Below, one piece after another: positions 26,537 through 37,377 of a stretch of DNA of 64,000 bases. Made by a program: the position numbers and the translations under genes. The notes beneath the pieces were generated by a model. That model saw nothing but the letters and a program-made list of their open reading frames with translations, was not told the DNA's origin and did not search any database. The stretch is from positions 124,001 through 188,000 of the forward strand of contig JACMLJ010000065.1 of the NCBI GenBank assembly GCA_014379625.1, read 5' to 3'. Position 1 is the stretch's first letter; each line of letters opens with the position of its first letter. This DNA is from Ferruginibacter sp. (lineage in GTDB: Bacteria > Bacteroidota > Bacteroidia > Chitinophagales > Chitinophagaceae).

Positions 26537-27598
26537 TTAATTAAGTAAGATCATTTGATTGGCCAGTTTAATAGCTTGTTTAGCGTTACCCGCCGCTCCA
26601 TCTGCGCCAATACGGCTCCACAAATCAGGCACCAGGCTAAAAGGGTATCCCCCCACGATTATTTTTAAACTGGCGATTTCCTCATCACTTCTTATTTTTT
26701 TAATCAGGCTTTCCGCTTTATGAATATGAAAAGGCATCGTTACTGATATCGCTAAAATATCGGCCTGTTGTTCTTTTGCTGCAGAAATAATACTCGTATC
26801 GGGCATATTTGATCCCATATAGTAAGTATCCCACCCATCCATTTCAAAAAAATCGGATACCATCCGGATACCAATTTCGTGCAGGTCGCCAGAAACGGTA
26901 CAGGCGAGCATTTTAGCCCCTTTTTTTTCCGTATCAAAAATATAAGGATAAAGGGATGCCATTATTAATTGCGTGGCGGCAGTACAGTAATGCTCATGGG
27001 CTACGGTAATTTTATTGGTTTGCCAAAGCAACCCTACTTCGTACTGGGTTGCCTGGAAAATATGTTCGTAAATATCAGCCACCGGGTAGTTATTCTTCAC
27101 CAGCTCGAGGATTAAAGATTTTGCCTGGTTTCGGTTGGCTTTTAAAAGCAGTGAAAGGTATTCTTTTGCAACAGGCAACAGGGGGTTAGATTCTGTTAAG
27201 CAGGAAGCAGGTAAGGGCCGAAGGATTTTTAACCGTTGGATTCCATTTTTTATATAAGGAGTTATCTTTTGATAATCGGCTGCGGGTAATAATTGCTGGC
27301 ATGCATTCTCCATACAGTCTAAATTATCCATCAGGTCCTGTACGGGTATTTTACGGGTTTGCAGCATCACCTGTGCCCATTCCAGGTAAGCCGTAAATAT
27401 TTCCGTACTTTCTGCCCTGATGGCTTCTGAGAGATAAGACAAATGAAATACTGCATCCTGTGTGCATTTCTCCCTTCCCGGTTTGCCATAGCGGGTTTCC
27501 AGTTCGGGGTGTTGCAGGTAATGTAGGTTTGTAATTAACTGCGCCAATGGCAACTGGTGCTCCATGATACCATTGTCCGTAGTAATTGGGTTAGGCAT
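26537..27598 (-). CDS. Free-standing B12-binding protein with CarH-type photosensory motif
   Basis: 353 residues. Residues 1-135 are helical and unrecognised. Residues ~140-215 form the helical cap and contain W192-x9-E202-H203 (LLWQTNKITVAHEHYC), the W-x9-EH signature that covers the upper face of adenosylcobalamin in CarH/LitR-type photoreceptors. Residues ~225-350 are the Rossmann B12 domain, with D238-x-H240-x-x-G243 (the lower-ligand histidine), an SVT strand and GGYPF. There is no DNA-binding domain and no methyltransferase partner nearby, so a sensor role is likelier than catalysis. It is followed at 9 bp by the histidine kinase. Light sensing is inferred from the motif. Confidence 0.88.
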   Translation of the reverse strand: MPNPITTDNGIMEHQLPLAQLITNLHYLQHPELETRYGKPGREKCTQDAVFHLSYLSEAIRAESTEIFTAYLEWAQVMLQTRKIPVQDLMDNLDCMENACQQLLPAADYQKITPYIKNGIQRLKILRPLPASCLTESNPLLPVAKEYLSLLLKANRNQAKSLILELVKNNYPVADIYEHIFQATQYEVGLLWQTNKITVAHEHYCTAATQLIMASLYPYIFDTEKKGAKMLACTVSGDLHEIGIRMVSDFFEMDGWDTYYMGSNMPDTSIISAAKEQQADILAISVTMPFHIHKAESLIKKIRSDEEIASLKIIVGGYPFSLVPDLWSRIGADGAAGNAKQAIKLANQMILLN

Positions 27599-27609
27599 TT
27601 TACTGGTAT

Positions 27610-27906
27610 TTATGAAGTAATATGATTGAAATACCTGATTTTAAAGCTATGCGGCACCAGTTTTAATCCTTTGGGGATACCCTGGTGAGATCCTTTGAGA
27701 TGGGTTTTATGCCAGGTCGTAAAACTTTCTTCGTTTGTCCAATAAGTAAGCAACCATATTTCAGCGGGGTTTTCTGAAGGGTTTAATACATCCAAACGAA
27801 TAAACCCGTTAAAATTTTCTACAAGTTTTGGCCGGTTTCTAAACGCTTCTTTAACCTCTTCCTCGAGGCCATTCTGAATTTCGAAACTACTGATAGCAAC
27901 AAACAT
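27610..27906 (-). CDS. Antibiotic biosynthesis monooxygenase (ABM)-fold protein
   Basis: 98 residues of the dimeric ferredoxin-like ABM family, which includes IsdG/HmoA-type heme monooxygenases. Seen: FVAISSFEIQNGLEEEVKEA, GFIRLDVLNPSENPAEIWLL, YWTNEESFTTWHKTHLKG. The histidine in TWHKTH lies where heme-degrading members place a ligand, but function cannot be set from this. It ends 11 bp before the B12-binding gene, so it is probably the first gene of that three-gene unit. Confidence 0.8.
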   Translation of the reverse strand: MFVAISSFEIQNGLEEEVKEAFRNRPKLVENFNGFIRLDVLNPSENPAEIWLLTYWTNEESFTTWHKTHLKGSHQGIPKGLKLVPHSFKIRYFNHITS

Positions 27907-28341
27907 GTTTTAATTTTTTTTAGGACAAAAAATTACGTACCTGCTTTTTTTATTCAAATCATACGGATTTATCTGTAACTGAACATTTTCATTGCCCTGG
28001 CAATCACCTGCTAATCACAATCGTACTGTAAGTTAAATCTTCATGGTCATCCGGCAATGCTGATATGCTTATTTGTTTAGCAATACAATCAGTTTTCCGG
28101 CCATCTTTGCCCTATAAACCCGAATATTTTGCAGCCATAAAACGCTGCGCGAACCTATACCTACAACGGAAATCCAAATACCATTTAAGATTAAAAAGAA
28201 AATACAGGCAATTACCTACTACAGCCGGGCCGTCTGCGGATACCGGAACTAATCCAGGCTATTTTTAAAAAACCCGTTTTTATCCAGCCCTGCTTTTCTT
28301 ACACACGTTTTCCCTAATTTTAATTTTTAAATATTCATGCC
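27907..28341. other. Intergenic gap, upstream of the ABM/B12/kinase unit and of the DinB gene
   Basis: 435 bp between divergent genes. A 67-codon open frame on the + strand (28065-28268) has no recognisable features and is not called. No exact TAnnTTTG box close to either gene, and no repeat or strong hairpin was seen. Promoters for both directions must lie here. Confidence 0.5.
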
Positions 28342-28806
28342 ATGAAAGAGACAGAACGCATAGCAGGGCTTTTTGAAGATATTTACAATGCTGACCCCTG
28401 GATAGATGTAACACTACTGGCAACATTGGAAAATATATCAGCCGAAATTGCATCAAAAAAAATTACACCCCGGTGGAATTCTGTTTGGGAAATACTAATC
28501 CATATCATCAAATGGAGGGAAAATGTGCTGCAGCGGGTGCAAGGCATAGTAATCGATTCGCCTGCTGATAATTACTTTACTGTAGTCAGCGATCAGTCAG
28601 AAAAAGCATGGCAGCATACTTTGCAGGATTTAAAAAACTCGCAGCAAAAATGGATCGCCTTCCTGGAAAAAATGGAGGAGGAAGATTTTGACAAAATATA
28701 CCCGGCCAATGGTGGCTCTTATTATAAACATATCCATGGAATAATTCAGCACGATGCCTATCATTTGGGGCAGATCGTTATGCTGGTAAAAAATATGGAT
28801 AGTTGA
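28342..28806 (+). CDS. DinB-family protein
   Basis: 154 residues, four-helix-bundle DinB/YfiT type. The metal-binding histidines appear in ILIHIIKWREN and IIQHDAYHLGQIVML, the latter being the usual C-terminal DinB signature. Members are often thiol-dependent transferases or stress genes of unknown role. Monocistronic. Confidence 0.85.
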   Translation: MKETERIAGLFEDIYNADPWIDVTLLATLENISAEIASKKITPRWNSVWEILIHIIKWRENVLQRVQGIVIDSPADNYFTVVSDQSEKAWQHTLQDLKNSQQKWIAFLEKMEEEDFDKIYPANGGSYYKHIHGIIQHDAYHLGQIVMLVKNMDS

Positions 28807-28902
28807 TAAATATTCATATCGTGGAGTTCTCTGTAAAATAACAACAGTTTGAATTGAAGATATTATCAATTACCCTGCCTATCAGTTATCAATTGCCCGG
28901 CT

Positions 28903-29370
28903 TTAAGTTCCCCCAATGGGCGATAGCGGCGTGTTCTTTTCAATTATTTCCTTCATGCCATTTAATATTTTTCTCCAGTTTTGCACAGAATGCGCTTTCA
29001 TTTTTTCATCCGGAATATTTTCCTGGGTGACCGTCATCGTGGTGTCCCCGCCTTCCTCAAATAATTCATAAGTTATAACTTCGTAATGTTCCGGTTTATC
29101 TTCCCTGCCCGACAATGAACTCCAATAATTATATTTTAGTAGTTTATTCAGTTCAACTATCAGGATGGTCCCTTTGTCTTCATACAATTTACCCTCCCAC
29201 TCTCCTTTAAAAATAATGGGACTGCCTTCTTTCCATTCAGAAATCGCTTCTGTGCCAGATAAATATTGCTTTATTAATTCAGGATTGGTTAAAGCGTTCC
29301 ATACTGCAGAGGCAGTGGCATGAATGCTAATGGTTGCATTACCTGTTATACTATTTTTCATCGTTAGCAT
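28903..29370 (-). CDS. AHSA1/SRPBCC-family protein
   Basis: 155 residues (or 152 from the ATG at 29361). A Bet v1/START-like ligand-binding fold: TISIHATASAVWNALTNPEL at the start, GSPIIFKGEWEGKLYEDKGT in the middle, and a C-terminal helix NWRKILNGMKEIIEK. The family is of unknown function. No operon partners. Confidence 0.85.
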   Translation of the reverse strand: MLTMKNSITGNATISIHATASAVWNALTNPELIKQYLSGTEAISEWKEGSPIIFKGEWEGKLYEDKGTILIVELNKLLKYNYWSSLSGREDKPEHYEVITYELFEEGGDTTMTVTQENIPDEKMKAHSVQNWRKILNGMKEIIEKNTPLSPIGGT

Positions 29371-29634
29371 TTTATTTTGGGATAAACTTAATAAAATTAT
29401 GCCAAAGAATACAGCTACTAAAAATATCGCAGCAACCTGTCCGGAGTTGAAAAAATTTTGGCACTGTAATTTATGTCTTTATAAACCGTTATTTTATCGC
29501 GCCTTTCATTTAATGACCTGTCCTGATTCTTTACAGTAATAATTTTCAAATCACCTATTATCTAAAAAATTCAGGACGTTTAAATTATCTTTAAATGTCT
29601 TTTAAAAATCATTAATATAAAAGCCGCTTCAAAA

Positions 29635-31263
29635 ATGAAAAGGATAACTGTCTTTATGGGTCTGTTTAGCGCCCTTCAGGTTTACGCTCAAACCGGTAGC
29701 TGGACTGATACTGCGGCCAGGATTGAAAACATTTTTAGCCGGTATAAACCTAACAACCCGGGCATACAGGTTGCTGTGAGCAGGAATGGCCTGTTACTTT
29801 TTTCCAAAGCCTGGGGAATGGCCGACCTGGAACATGCCGTACCACTTACCACATCATCGGTAACGGAAGCAGGATCAGTTTCCAAGCAATTCACTGCTGC
29901 CGCCATTTTACTACTGGAACAGGAAGGCAAATTATCGCTGGATGATGGGGTAAGAAAATATATCCCGGAATTACCGGAATATGAAAGGCCGGTCAGCATC
30001 CGGCAAATGATGCAGCATACCAGCGGGTTAAAAGACTGGGGAAGTATTGCCGCAATCGGAGGCTGGCCACGCAGCACAAAAACCTATAGCAACGAAGATG
30101 CTTTGTATATTATCTCCCGGCAAAAAACACTTAACAATCAACCTGGCGATGAATTTATCTACAGCAATTCTAACTATAATTTATTTGCTATTATTGTAAA
30201 GCGGGTAAGTGGTATGAGCCTGTATGATTTTTGCCGCAAAAAAATATTTGATTCTGCGGGGATGAAGCATACTGAATGGCGGGCCAATTTCAGAAAGATT
30301 GTTCCAAACAGGGCCATCGCCTATTCAAAAGGAGGGGAAGGTTACTTAACAAATATGCCCAATGAATATGTATATGGCAATGGCGGCCTCCTTACCACTA
30401 CGGAAGACCTGGTAAAATGGAATGACTATTATGCAGGTGGTAAACTGGGCAATCCGTCATTACTCCAAAAACAAATCACCAGTGGCAAACTTACTAACGG
30501 CATTCAACATAATTATGCGGCAGGTTTGTTTATAGAAAAATACCGTGGATTGGATCTGTGGACACATAATGGCGCCACTGCCGGTTACCGTTCCAATTTG
30601 GATTATTTCCCTTCATTGGGTTTATCAATCGCCTGGTTAAGTAATACTTCCGAATTCGATGGGAATCCATTTAACCTGTCCATAGCCCTGCGTGAAATCT
30701 TTGTTCCAAAACCGCCCACGGAAACAGCCATTAAGCAACCCCCTGCTATTACCCTGGACGCAGAAAAATTAAAAACTTTAACCGGCTGGTATAGAAATTC
30801 CAGGGACGGTTCAGGAATAAATTTGTTTATAAAAGATGCGCTACTGAATAGTAATACCGGGTTATGGATTAAACCGGTTGCAGACAATATTTTTATGGTG
30901 GGTTATAACAAAATTGAATTTTTACCAGGCAATCAACGCATTTGGTTTATAACTCCCGCAAAAGACAGCACCCTGTTTACCCGAATGGATTCTGCGAATA
31001 TCAATGCCGGAAATTTGGAGGAGTATACCGGGGAATATTATTCTGATGAAACGGAGACAAAATTTGCCGTACAGGCAAAAAACGGTAAACTGGTGCTGCT
31101 GCAAAAACCATCCAATGAGTTTGTGCTGAAACCTACCTATAAAGATGGTTTTGAATCTGCGGCAGGCCCTGTTTGGTTTGAACGGGATAAAAAGAAAAAG
31201 ATCATTCAACTTAAAATATCTGTGGGAAGGGCGAGAAATATCCGGTTTGATAAAATGAGATAA
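29635..31263 (+). CDS. Secreted serine hydrolase of the beta-lactamase (class C/PBP4*) fold, copy 1
   Basis: 542 residues. A signal peptide (MKRITVFMGLFSALQVYAQ) is followed by a beta-lactamase-fold domain (~25-360) with S-x-x-K in AGSVSKQFTAAAILLL, Y-x-N in FIYSNSNYNLFAI, and HNG in LWTHNGATAGYRSN. A C-terminal beta domain (~380-542) is of the type found in this family's peptidases and esterases. The substrate is unknown; these are usually D-aminopeptidases or esterases rather than antibiotic-resistance enzymes. A second member follows after 69 bp. Confidence 0.88.
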   Translation: MKRITVFMGLFSALQVYAQTGSWTDTAARIENIFSRYKPNNPGIQVAVSRNGLLLFSKAWGMADLEHAVPLTTSSVTEAGSVSKQFTAAAILLLEQEGKLSLDDGVRKYIPELPEYERPVSIRQMMQHTSGLKDWGSIAAIGGWPRSTKTYSNEDALYIISRQKTLNNQPGDEFIYSNSNYNLFAIIVKRVSGMSLYDFCRKKIFDSAGMKHTEWRANFRKIVPNRAIAYSKGGEGYLTNMPNEYVYGNGGLLTTTEDLVKWNDYYAGGKLGNPSLLQKQITSGKLTNGIQHNYAAGLFIEKYRGLDLWTHNGATAGYRSNLDYFPSLGLSIAWLSNTSEFDGNPFNLSIALREIFVPKPPTETAIKQPPAITLDAEKLKTLTGWYRNSRDGSGINLFIKDALLNSNTGLWIKPVADNIFMVGYNKIEFLPGNQRIWFITPAKDSTLFTRMDSANINAGNLEEYTGEYYSDETETKFAVQAKNGKLVLLQKPSNEFVLKPTYKDGFESAAGPVWFERDKKKKIIQLKISVGRARNIRFDKMR

Positions 31264-31332
31264 TATTTGGTTTGGATGCCTGTTTTAAGACAGGTTGCAT
31301 TCCAATGTTTCAAAACATTTTCAATACTTTTT

Positions 31333-32538
31333 ATGAGAAAAAAGAGCTTTTACAAGTCCGGGTTATTGCTGCTACTGCTATTCATTTCAACAGGTTCCCC
31401 TGCATTATTTTCACAGGAAATAAAGTATGCGGAAGAAGTTGAAAAAAGGATCAGCCAGGTTGAAAAAACACTGGCTTCCCGTTTGAAGGCAGCAGATACC
31501 GTAAATTGGACTTTGCAGGAAAGAATGAATTTTTATAATGCAAATGGAGTAAGCATTGCAGTCATCAGCAATTACGGGATTGAATGGGCCCGGGGATATG
31601 GATGGGCAGATAAATCCGAATTTCGCCCCGTAACTACTACCACATTATTCCAGGCAGGTTCTATCAGTAAATCCATTAACGGAATAGGAATCTTAAAACT
31701 GGTGCAGGACGGCAGGCTAAACCTCTATACCGATATAAATGAATACCTGCAAACATGGAAATTCCCCTATGATTCTTTATCAAAGGGTAAGAAAATATCA
31801 GCGGCCAACCTGCTAAGTCATACCGCAGGGTTATCCGTGCATGGGTTTCCGGGGTATGCAAATGGCGCAGTTTTACCTACCCTTCCTCAAATACTGGATG
31901 GTAATCGGCCCGCCAATACGGCCGCAGTACGCTCCTTGTTTGAACCATCTTTAAAAGCCCAATACTCCGGGGGCGGCACTACTATTGCTCAACTAATGAT
32001 CGCCGATATTACAGGCGAACCCTATGATGTATTTATGTGGAAAAACATATTGGAGCCAATGGGCATGACCAATAGCTTTTATACACAACCACCGCTAAAA
32101 GAAAAACAAAACTTGGTTGCTACGGCCTATTATAATAATGGCAAAGAAGTAAAAGGAAAATATCATATCTACCCTGAGCAAGCCGCAGCGGGTTTGTGGA
32201 CCAATCCAACAGACCTGGCTAAATATATCATAGAGACGCAATTGTCATCACAAGGCAGGTCTGATAAAGTACTTTCAAACGAAATGACTAATATCCGCCT
32301 TACCCCATTTATCGATAGCACATCTGCATTAGGAGTGTTTATCATAAAAAGAGGCGGAGAGAAGTATTTTACCCATGGTGGGGTTGATGAAGGTTTTGTA
32401 AGCCAGTACTATGGAAGTGTGGAAGGTGGCAATGGTGTGGTAGTAATGGCAAACACATATAATACAGCAATTCTTGTAGAAATAGTAAATAGTGTAGCGG
32501 CAGTGTATAAATGGAAAGATTTTCTGCCGGCCAGGTAA
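31333..32538 (+). CDS. Secreted serine hydrolase of the beta-lactamase fold, copy 2
   Basis: 401 residues from the ATG at 31333, which gives a clean signal peptide (MRKKSFYKSGLLLLLLFIST); the upstream ATG at 31267 adds 22 residues that break it. The catalytic SISK is in FQAGSISKSINGIGILKL, Y-S-G in AQYSGGGTTIAQ, and HGG in YFTHGGVDEGF. There is no C-terminal extension. It is a divergent paralog of the preceding gene and probably shares its transcript. Confidence 0.87.
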   Translation: MRKKSFYKSGLLLLLLFISTGSPALFSQEIKYAEEVEKRISQVEKTLASRLKAADTVNWTLQERMNFYNANGVSIAVISNYGIEWARGYGWADKSEFRPVTTTTLFQAGSISKSINGIGILKLVQDGRLNLYTDINEYLQTWKFPYDSLSKGKKISAANLLSHTAGLSVHGFPGYANGAVLPTLPQILDGNRPANTAAVRSLFEPSLKAQYSGGGTTIAQLMIADITGEPYDVFMWKNILEPMGMTNSFYTQPPLKEKQNLVATAYYNNGKEVKGKYHIYPEQAAAGLWTNPTDLAKYIIETQLSSQGRSDKVLSNEMTNIRLTPFIDSTSALGVFIIKRGGEKYFTHGGVDEGFVSQYYGSVEGGNGVVVMANTYNTAILVEIVNSVAAVYKWKDFLPAR

Positions 32539-32567
32539 CGTTAATAAAAGCAAATTAAAATATATAA

Positions 32568-33074
32568 ATGATGAATTTCTCATTGAGGCCCTGGCAAATG
32601 GAAGACTTAAACAGCCTGGTAAAATATGCAAACAACAATGATATTGCAAAATATATGAACGACCAGTTTCCTCATCCATACACCATTGAAAGCGGCAAAG
32701 CCTTTATACAAATGACTATGAAAGATTCACCGGTTCATATATTTGCGATAGAAATCAACGGACAAGCCGTGGGGGGCATTGGTATCCATCCCCAGGAAGG
32801 TATCCAAAGAAAAAATGCCGAGTTAGGATATTGGCTGGCGCAACCATTTTGGGGAAACGGAATAATAACAAAAGCGATCGGCCAAATGACAGCATTTGGT
32901 TTTAAAAACTATGATATCAACAGGATATTTGCAAGACCGTTTGGAACAAATATCGCCTCCAGGAAAGTGCTGGAGAACGCAGGTTTTACCCTGGAAGCCC
33001 AGTTCAGTAAAACCTTTTTTAAGAACGGGGAGTATTTAGACGAATTAGTTTACGCGGTCAGGCGAAACGCTTAA
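32568..33074 (+). CDS. GNAT N-acetyltransferase, RimJ/RimL type
   Basis: 168 residues. Motifs: LRPWQMEDLNSLVKYANN, GGIGIHPQEG, AELGYWLAQPFWGNGIIT (the acetyl-CoA loop), and FARPFGTNIASRKVLENAGF, all characteristic of the RimJ/RimL branch. Substrate unknown. It lies 29 bp after the second hydrolase. Confidence 0.88.
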   Translation: MMNFSLRPWQMEDLNSLVKYANNNDIAKYMNDQFPHPYTIESGKAFIQMTMKDSPVHIFAIEINGQAVGGIGIHPQEGIQRKNAELGYWLAQPFWGNGIITKAIGQMTAFGFKNYDINRIFARPFGTNIASRKVLENAGFTLEAQFSKTFFKNGEYLDELVYAVRRNA

Positions 33075-33143
33075 CCCGGCATAAGGTATACCCGGGCACC
33101 CGATTTTTTATGAGGCGATGGTACATTCAACAATAGTAATCAA

Positions 33144-34148
33144 CTATTGACCTTCACAAAGTTCAACCACCCGTTTAGCCCACCATGGTCCCTGTAAAAT
33201 ACCCTTGGTACCCAACCCATTCAGCATAAACATGCCCGTGTGTTTTGGATGTTGCCTTACAATAACTTCCCGGTTTTGGGTGGTGGGCCGGATGGCCACC
33301 CTATGATCAATGGTGGTATACTTATTTTCAAGCATTGCATCAAGCCGGTCTTCAATTAGCTTTTTACCAGACTCATCTGGTTGGGTGCTATTGTTATTCC
33401 ACCCGTAAGTAGACCCTGCCCTGAACAAGTTGTTGCCAGCGGGAATAAGATAAATTCCATCCTTTTTAACGATCCGGTCTGTTACGGGGTGATCATATAA
33501 AATGGTGAGCATATCTCCCTTGCAGGGTATTATATTTTGGTTGTGAAAGAAAGGGTTGTGGATGGCCCCGTATCCTTCACAAAAAATAATCTTGCTGAAT
33601 TGCATTCCATGATATTCCATTAATTTGTTACCCGTCTCTAATTCCTGGTGTACAAATGCGGCTTCTGTCAACGCCTCATTTTGTTTTAACCATTCAGCGA
33701 AACGGGTGATCAGCAATCCGCAATCCACCCAACCGGAATGGGTGATCTCACAGGCACCCGTTTCCTGTTTAATATTTGGTAAGGCAGGGGGATTGAACAG
33801 GATATATTTTTCAAATTCAGCAGTTGCCGATTTCGAGAGCAGGTCATTTTTCTCTGTAACAGAATTAAACACCTGGTATATATTGTGCAGGTGAAGGATA
33901 GCGGCGCCCAGTAACTGTTCTATCTCCCTGCATATTTTTATTGCGAAGGGAATTTGCAGCAATACATCGGGATGGATGGTTTTTCTTTTGCCGCTGACAG
34001 GGGTAAACATGCCTGCAGCAATACGGCTTGAGGTATTGGTTTCACCAGGATCAATCACCATAAATGGAATTTTATGCCGGTGCAGCATAAACGCCACCAA
34101 TGTTCCGGCAATGCCCTGTCCTACTACAAGTGTGTTGATTTTTTTCAT
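33144..34148 (-). CDS. FAD-dependent oxidoreductase, D-amino-acid oxidase (DAO) family
   Basis: 334 residues. The FAD dinucleotide motif is NTLVVGQGIAGTLVAFML; the C-terminal FAD contact is MFMLNGLGTKGILQGPWW. Middle strands (GCEITHSGWVD-like CEITHSGWVDCG, FCEGYGAIHNPFF, PCKGDMLTI) fit the DAO/glycine-oxidase fold. The substrate is not evident. Divergent from metY across a 408-bp region that contains an operator. Confidence 0.85.
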   Translation of the reverse strand: MKKINTLVVGQGIAGTLVAFMLHRHKIPFMVIDPGETNTSSRIAAGMFTPVSGKRKTIHPDVLLQIPFAIKICREIEQLLGAAILHLHNIYQVFNSVTEKNDLLSKSATAEFEKYILFNPPALPNIKQETGACEITHSGWVDCGLLITRFAEWLKQNEALTEAAFVHQELETGNKLMEYHGMQFSKIIFCEGYGAIHNPFFHNQNIIPCKGDMLTILYDHPVTDRIVKKDGIYLIPAGNNLFRAGSTYGWNNNSTQPDESGKKLIEDRLDAMLENKYTTIDHRVAIRPTTQNREVIVRQHPKHTGMFMLNGLGTKGILQGPWWAKRVVELCEGQ

Positions 34149-34329
34149 TTTATTACTAAGTAGTTTAGAGGCCGGGCCGGTAGTACCTGATTGGTCAAAA
34201 ACAGGAAAGCGGGATGAATTTTTAATATCAGGCCCGGCATTTATTAGTGACCCGCAAATTGGTAAAAATTATCCGCCGGCAAAAAACAAAACAACACCAA
34301 TAAAAGTTTGGAATACTTATTTTATTTTA

Positions 34330-34355
34330 TATATTTGTCCATCTGCTTAGTAGAC
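34330..34355 (+). promoter_or_regulatory. metY promoter (-7 box) overlapped by sulfur-regulon operator 4
   Basis: TATATTTG (34330-34337) matches TAnnTTTG, and its final G begins GTCCATCTGCTTAGTAGAC (34337-34355). The right half is identical to the other sulfur-gene operators; the left half keeps only GTCCA. The same overlap of box and operator is seen at cysH. Transcription would start near 34343, leaving a leader of about 210 nt before the metY ATG. Confidence 0.55.
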
Positions 34356-35882
<1,527 letters not shown>

Positions 35883-35929
35883 AATAATGCTCATCGCAAA
35901 TTTAGAACATGCCCGCGGTTCAAATTTAT

Positions 35930-36000
35930 AAGCTGCTTTGAATTAAATGTCCGGCTACTATTTAAGAACTTGCGTAAAAAAAGCCGGGCATTTGCAGCTT
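35930..36000. terminator. Long hairpin between metY and metX
   Basis: AAATGTCCGGCT (35945-35956) pairs with AGCCGGGCATTT (35982-35993) over 12 bp with one G-T wobble. An outer arm AAGCTGC (35930-35936) pairs with GCAGCTT (35994-36000) across an 8-base bulge. A TATATTTTT run follows. It may be the metY terminator, possibly an attenuator of metX. Confidence 0.5.
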
Positions 36001-36128
36001 ATATTTTTAATGGCCAAAAATGAACGAAAATTGAGCAATATCGATTTTATTTTTAGACAGCAGCAGGAGGCTTGTTTGAGCGTAGCAACAACATTTACAC
36101 TATAGCATTTATTTCAGGATTCAACGGC

Positions 36129-37187
36129 ATGGCAAAAATATTCGAACATACCAAACCCTTCAGCTTAGAGTCGGGAATTACCTTATCACAATACCACCTG
36201 GCGTACACCACATATGGCAGCCTGGATAAAAATAAAGACAATGTTGTTTGGATATTTCATGCGCTTACCGCCAATAGTAATCCCACTGAATGGTGGCCCG
36301 GCCTTGTAGGCGAAGGTAAATTATTTGACCCTGCCCGTCACTTTATTGTTTGTGTAAACCTACCCGGCAGTTGTTATGGCAGCATTGGCCCGCTTGATAT
36401 TAACCCACAAACACAAGAACCCTGGTACCATGATTTTCCTTTTTTTACCACCCGGGATATGATCCTCGCTTATCAGCCGCTAAAGGAATATTTAGGTATT
36501 CAAACAATTAACATCGGCATTGGTGGCTCAATGGGTGGCCAGCAACTACTGGAATGGGCAATTGAAGAACCAGCCCTGTTCCGTCACATCATTTTACTGG
36601 CCACCAATTCCTTTCATTCACCCTGGGGTATTGCTTTTAATGCAACGCAAAGGCACGCCATTGAAACAGACCTTAGCTGGAAAGAAAAAAATGAAAGAGC
36701 GGGCCTGCAGGGTATGATGGTTGCAAGGGAAATGGCGCTTATTTCTTACCGGCATTACCATACCTACGGCATCAGCCAGGCGGAAGAAACCAATGAGAAA
36801 ATAAACCATTTTAAAAGTGAATCTTATCAGCAATACCAGGGCCTTAAATTAGCCAGGCGCTTTAATGCTTTCAGCTATTATTTTTTAAGCAAAAGCATGG
36901 ATGCCCATAACGTAGGGCGACAAAGGGGCAACGCAGAAAAAGCCCTCGGGCAGGTTCAGGCAAAAGCGTTGGTGATCAGTATCAGTTCGGATATTTTGTT
37001 TCCTCCCCATGAGCAGGAATTTATAGCTCATCATATCCCGGGCGCCGTTTACCAGGCCATTAATTCAACCTATGGACATGATGGGTTTTTATTGGAATTT
37101 GACCAGATAGGCAGTGCCATCACTCAATTTGTTTTGGATGTACAGACAATACAAAAAACGACAACCCCTGTCAAATATTTTTTTTAA
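36129..37187 (+). CDS. metX: Homoserine O-acetyltransferase
   Basis: 352 residues from the ATG at 36129 (MAKIFEHTKPFSLESG); a longer TTG-initiated frame to 36072 lacks family similarity. Alpha/beta hydrolase that acetylates homoserine. The nucleophile is in GIGGSMGGQQLLEWAIEEP, the aspartate in VISISSDILFPPHEQ, the histidine in YGHDGFLLEFDQ. LYPGSCYGSIGP-like NLPGSCYGSIGPLDINP is the conserved MetX loop. Product feeds metY just upstream. Confidence 0.93.
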   Translation: MAKIFEHTKPFSLESGITLSQYHLAYTTYGSLDKNKDNVVWIFHALTANSNPTEWWPGLVGEGKLFDPARHFIVCVNLPGSCYGSIGPLDINPQTQEPWYHDFPFFTTRDMILAYQPLKEYLGIQTINIGIGGSMGGQQLLEWAIEEPALFRHIILLATNSFHSPWGIAFNATQRHAIETDLSWKEKNERAGLQGMMVAREMALISYRHYHTYGISQAEETNEKINHFKSESYQQYQGLKLARRFNAFSYYFLSKSMDAHNVGRQRGNAEKALGQVQAKALVISISSDILFPPHEQEFIAHHIPGAVYQAINSTYGHDGFLLEFDQIGSAITQFVLDVQTIQKTTTPVKYFF

Positions 37188-37377
37188 TGGCGTTTAATGT
37201 TGTTGATACTGACCGTCCGGCAAAATTTTTGGCGCTATGGCGATAAAAACTGACAACAGGTTTTCAATTTTTGATTTAGCGTGTTACCTGGCATTGTATC
37301 ATTTTCTAATTTTCTCATTTTCAAGTTTGAAATTCAGGCTCTTCCATTAGTTTTAACCGCCCCTGTTAATTTAGCTA

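Noticed and set aside
28065..28268. 67-codon open frame between the ABM gene and the DinB gene
   Set aside because: No recognisable motif, basic low-complexity composition, and no start signal; treated as chance.
29635..32538. The two beta-lactamase-fold proteins as antibiotic-resistance genes
   Set aside because: The motif set and C-terminal domain fit peptidase/esterase relatives; nothing points to a true beta-lactamase.
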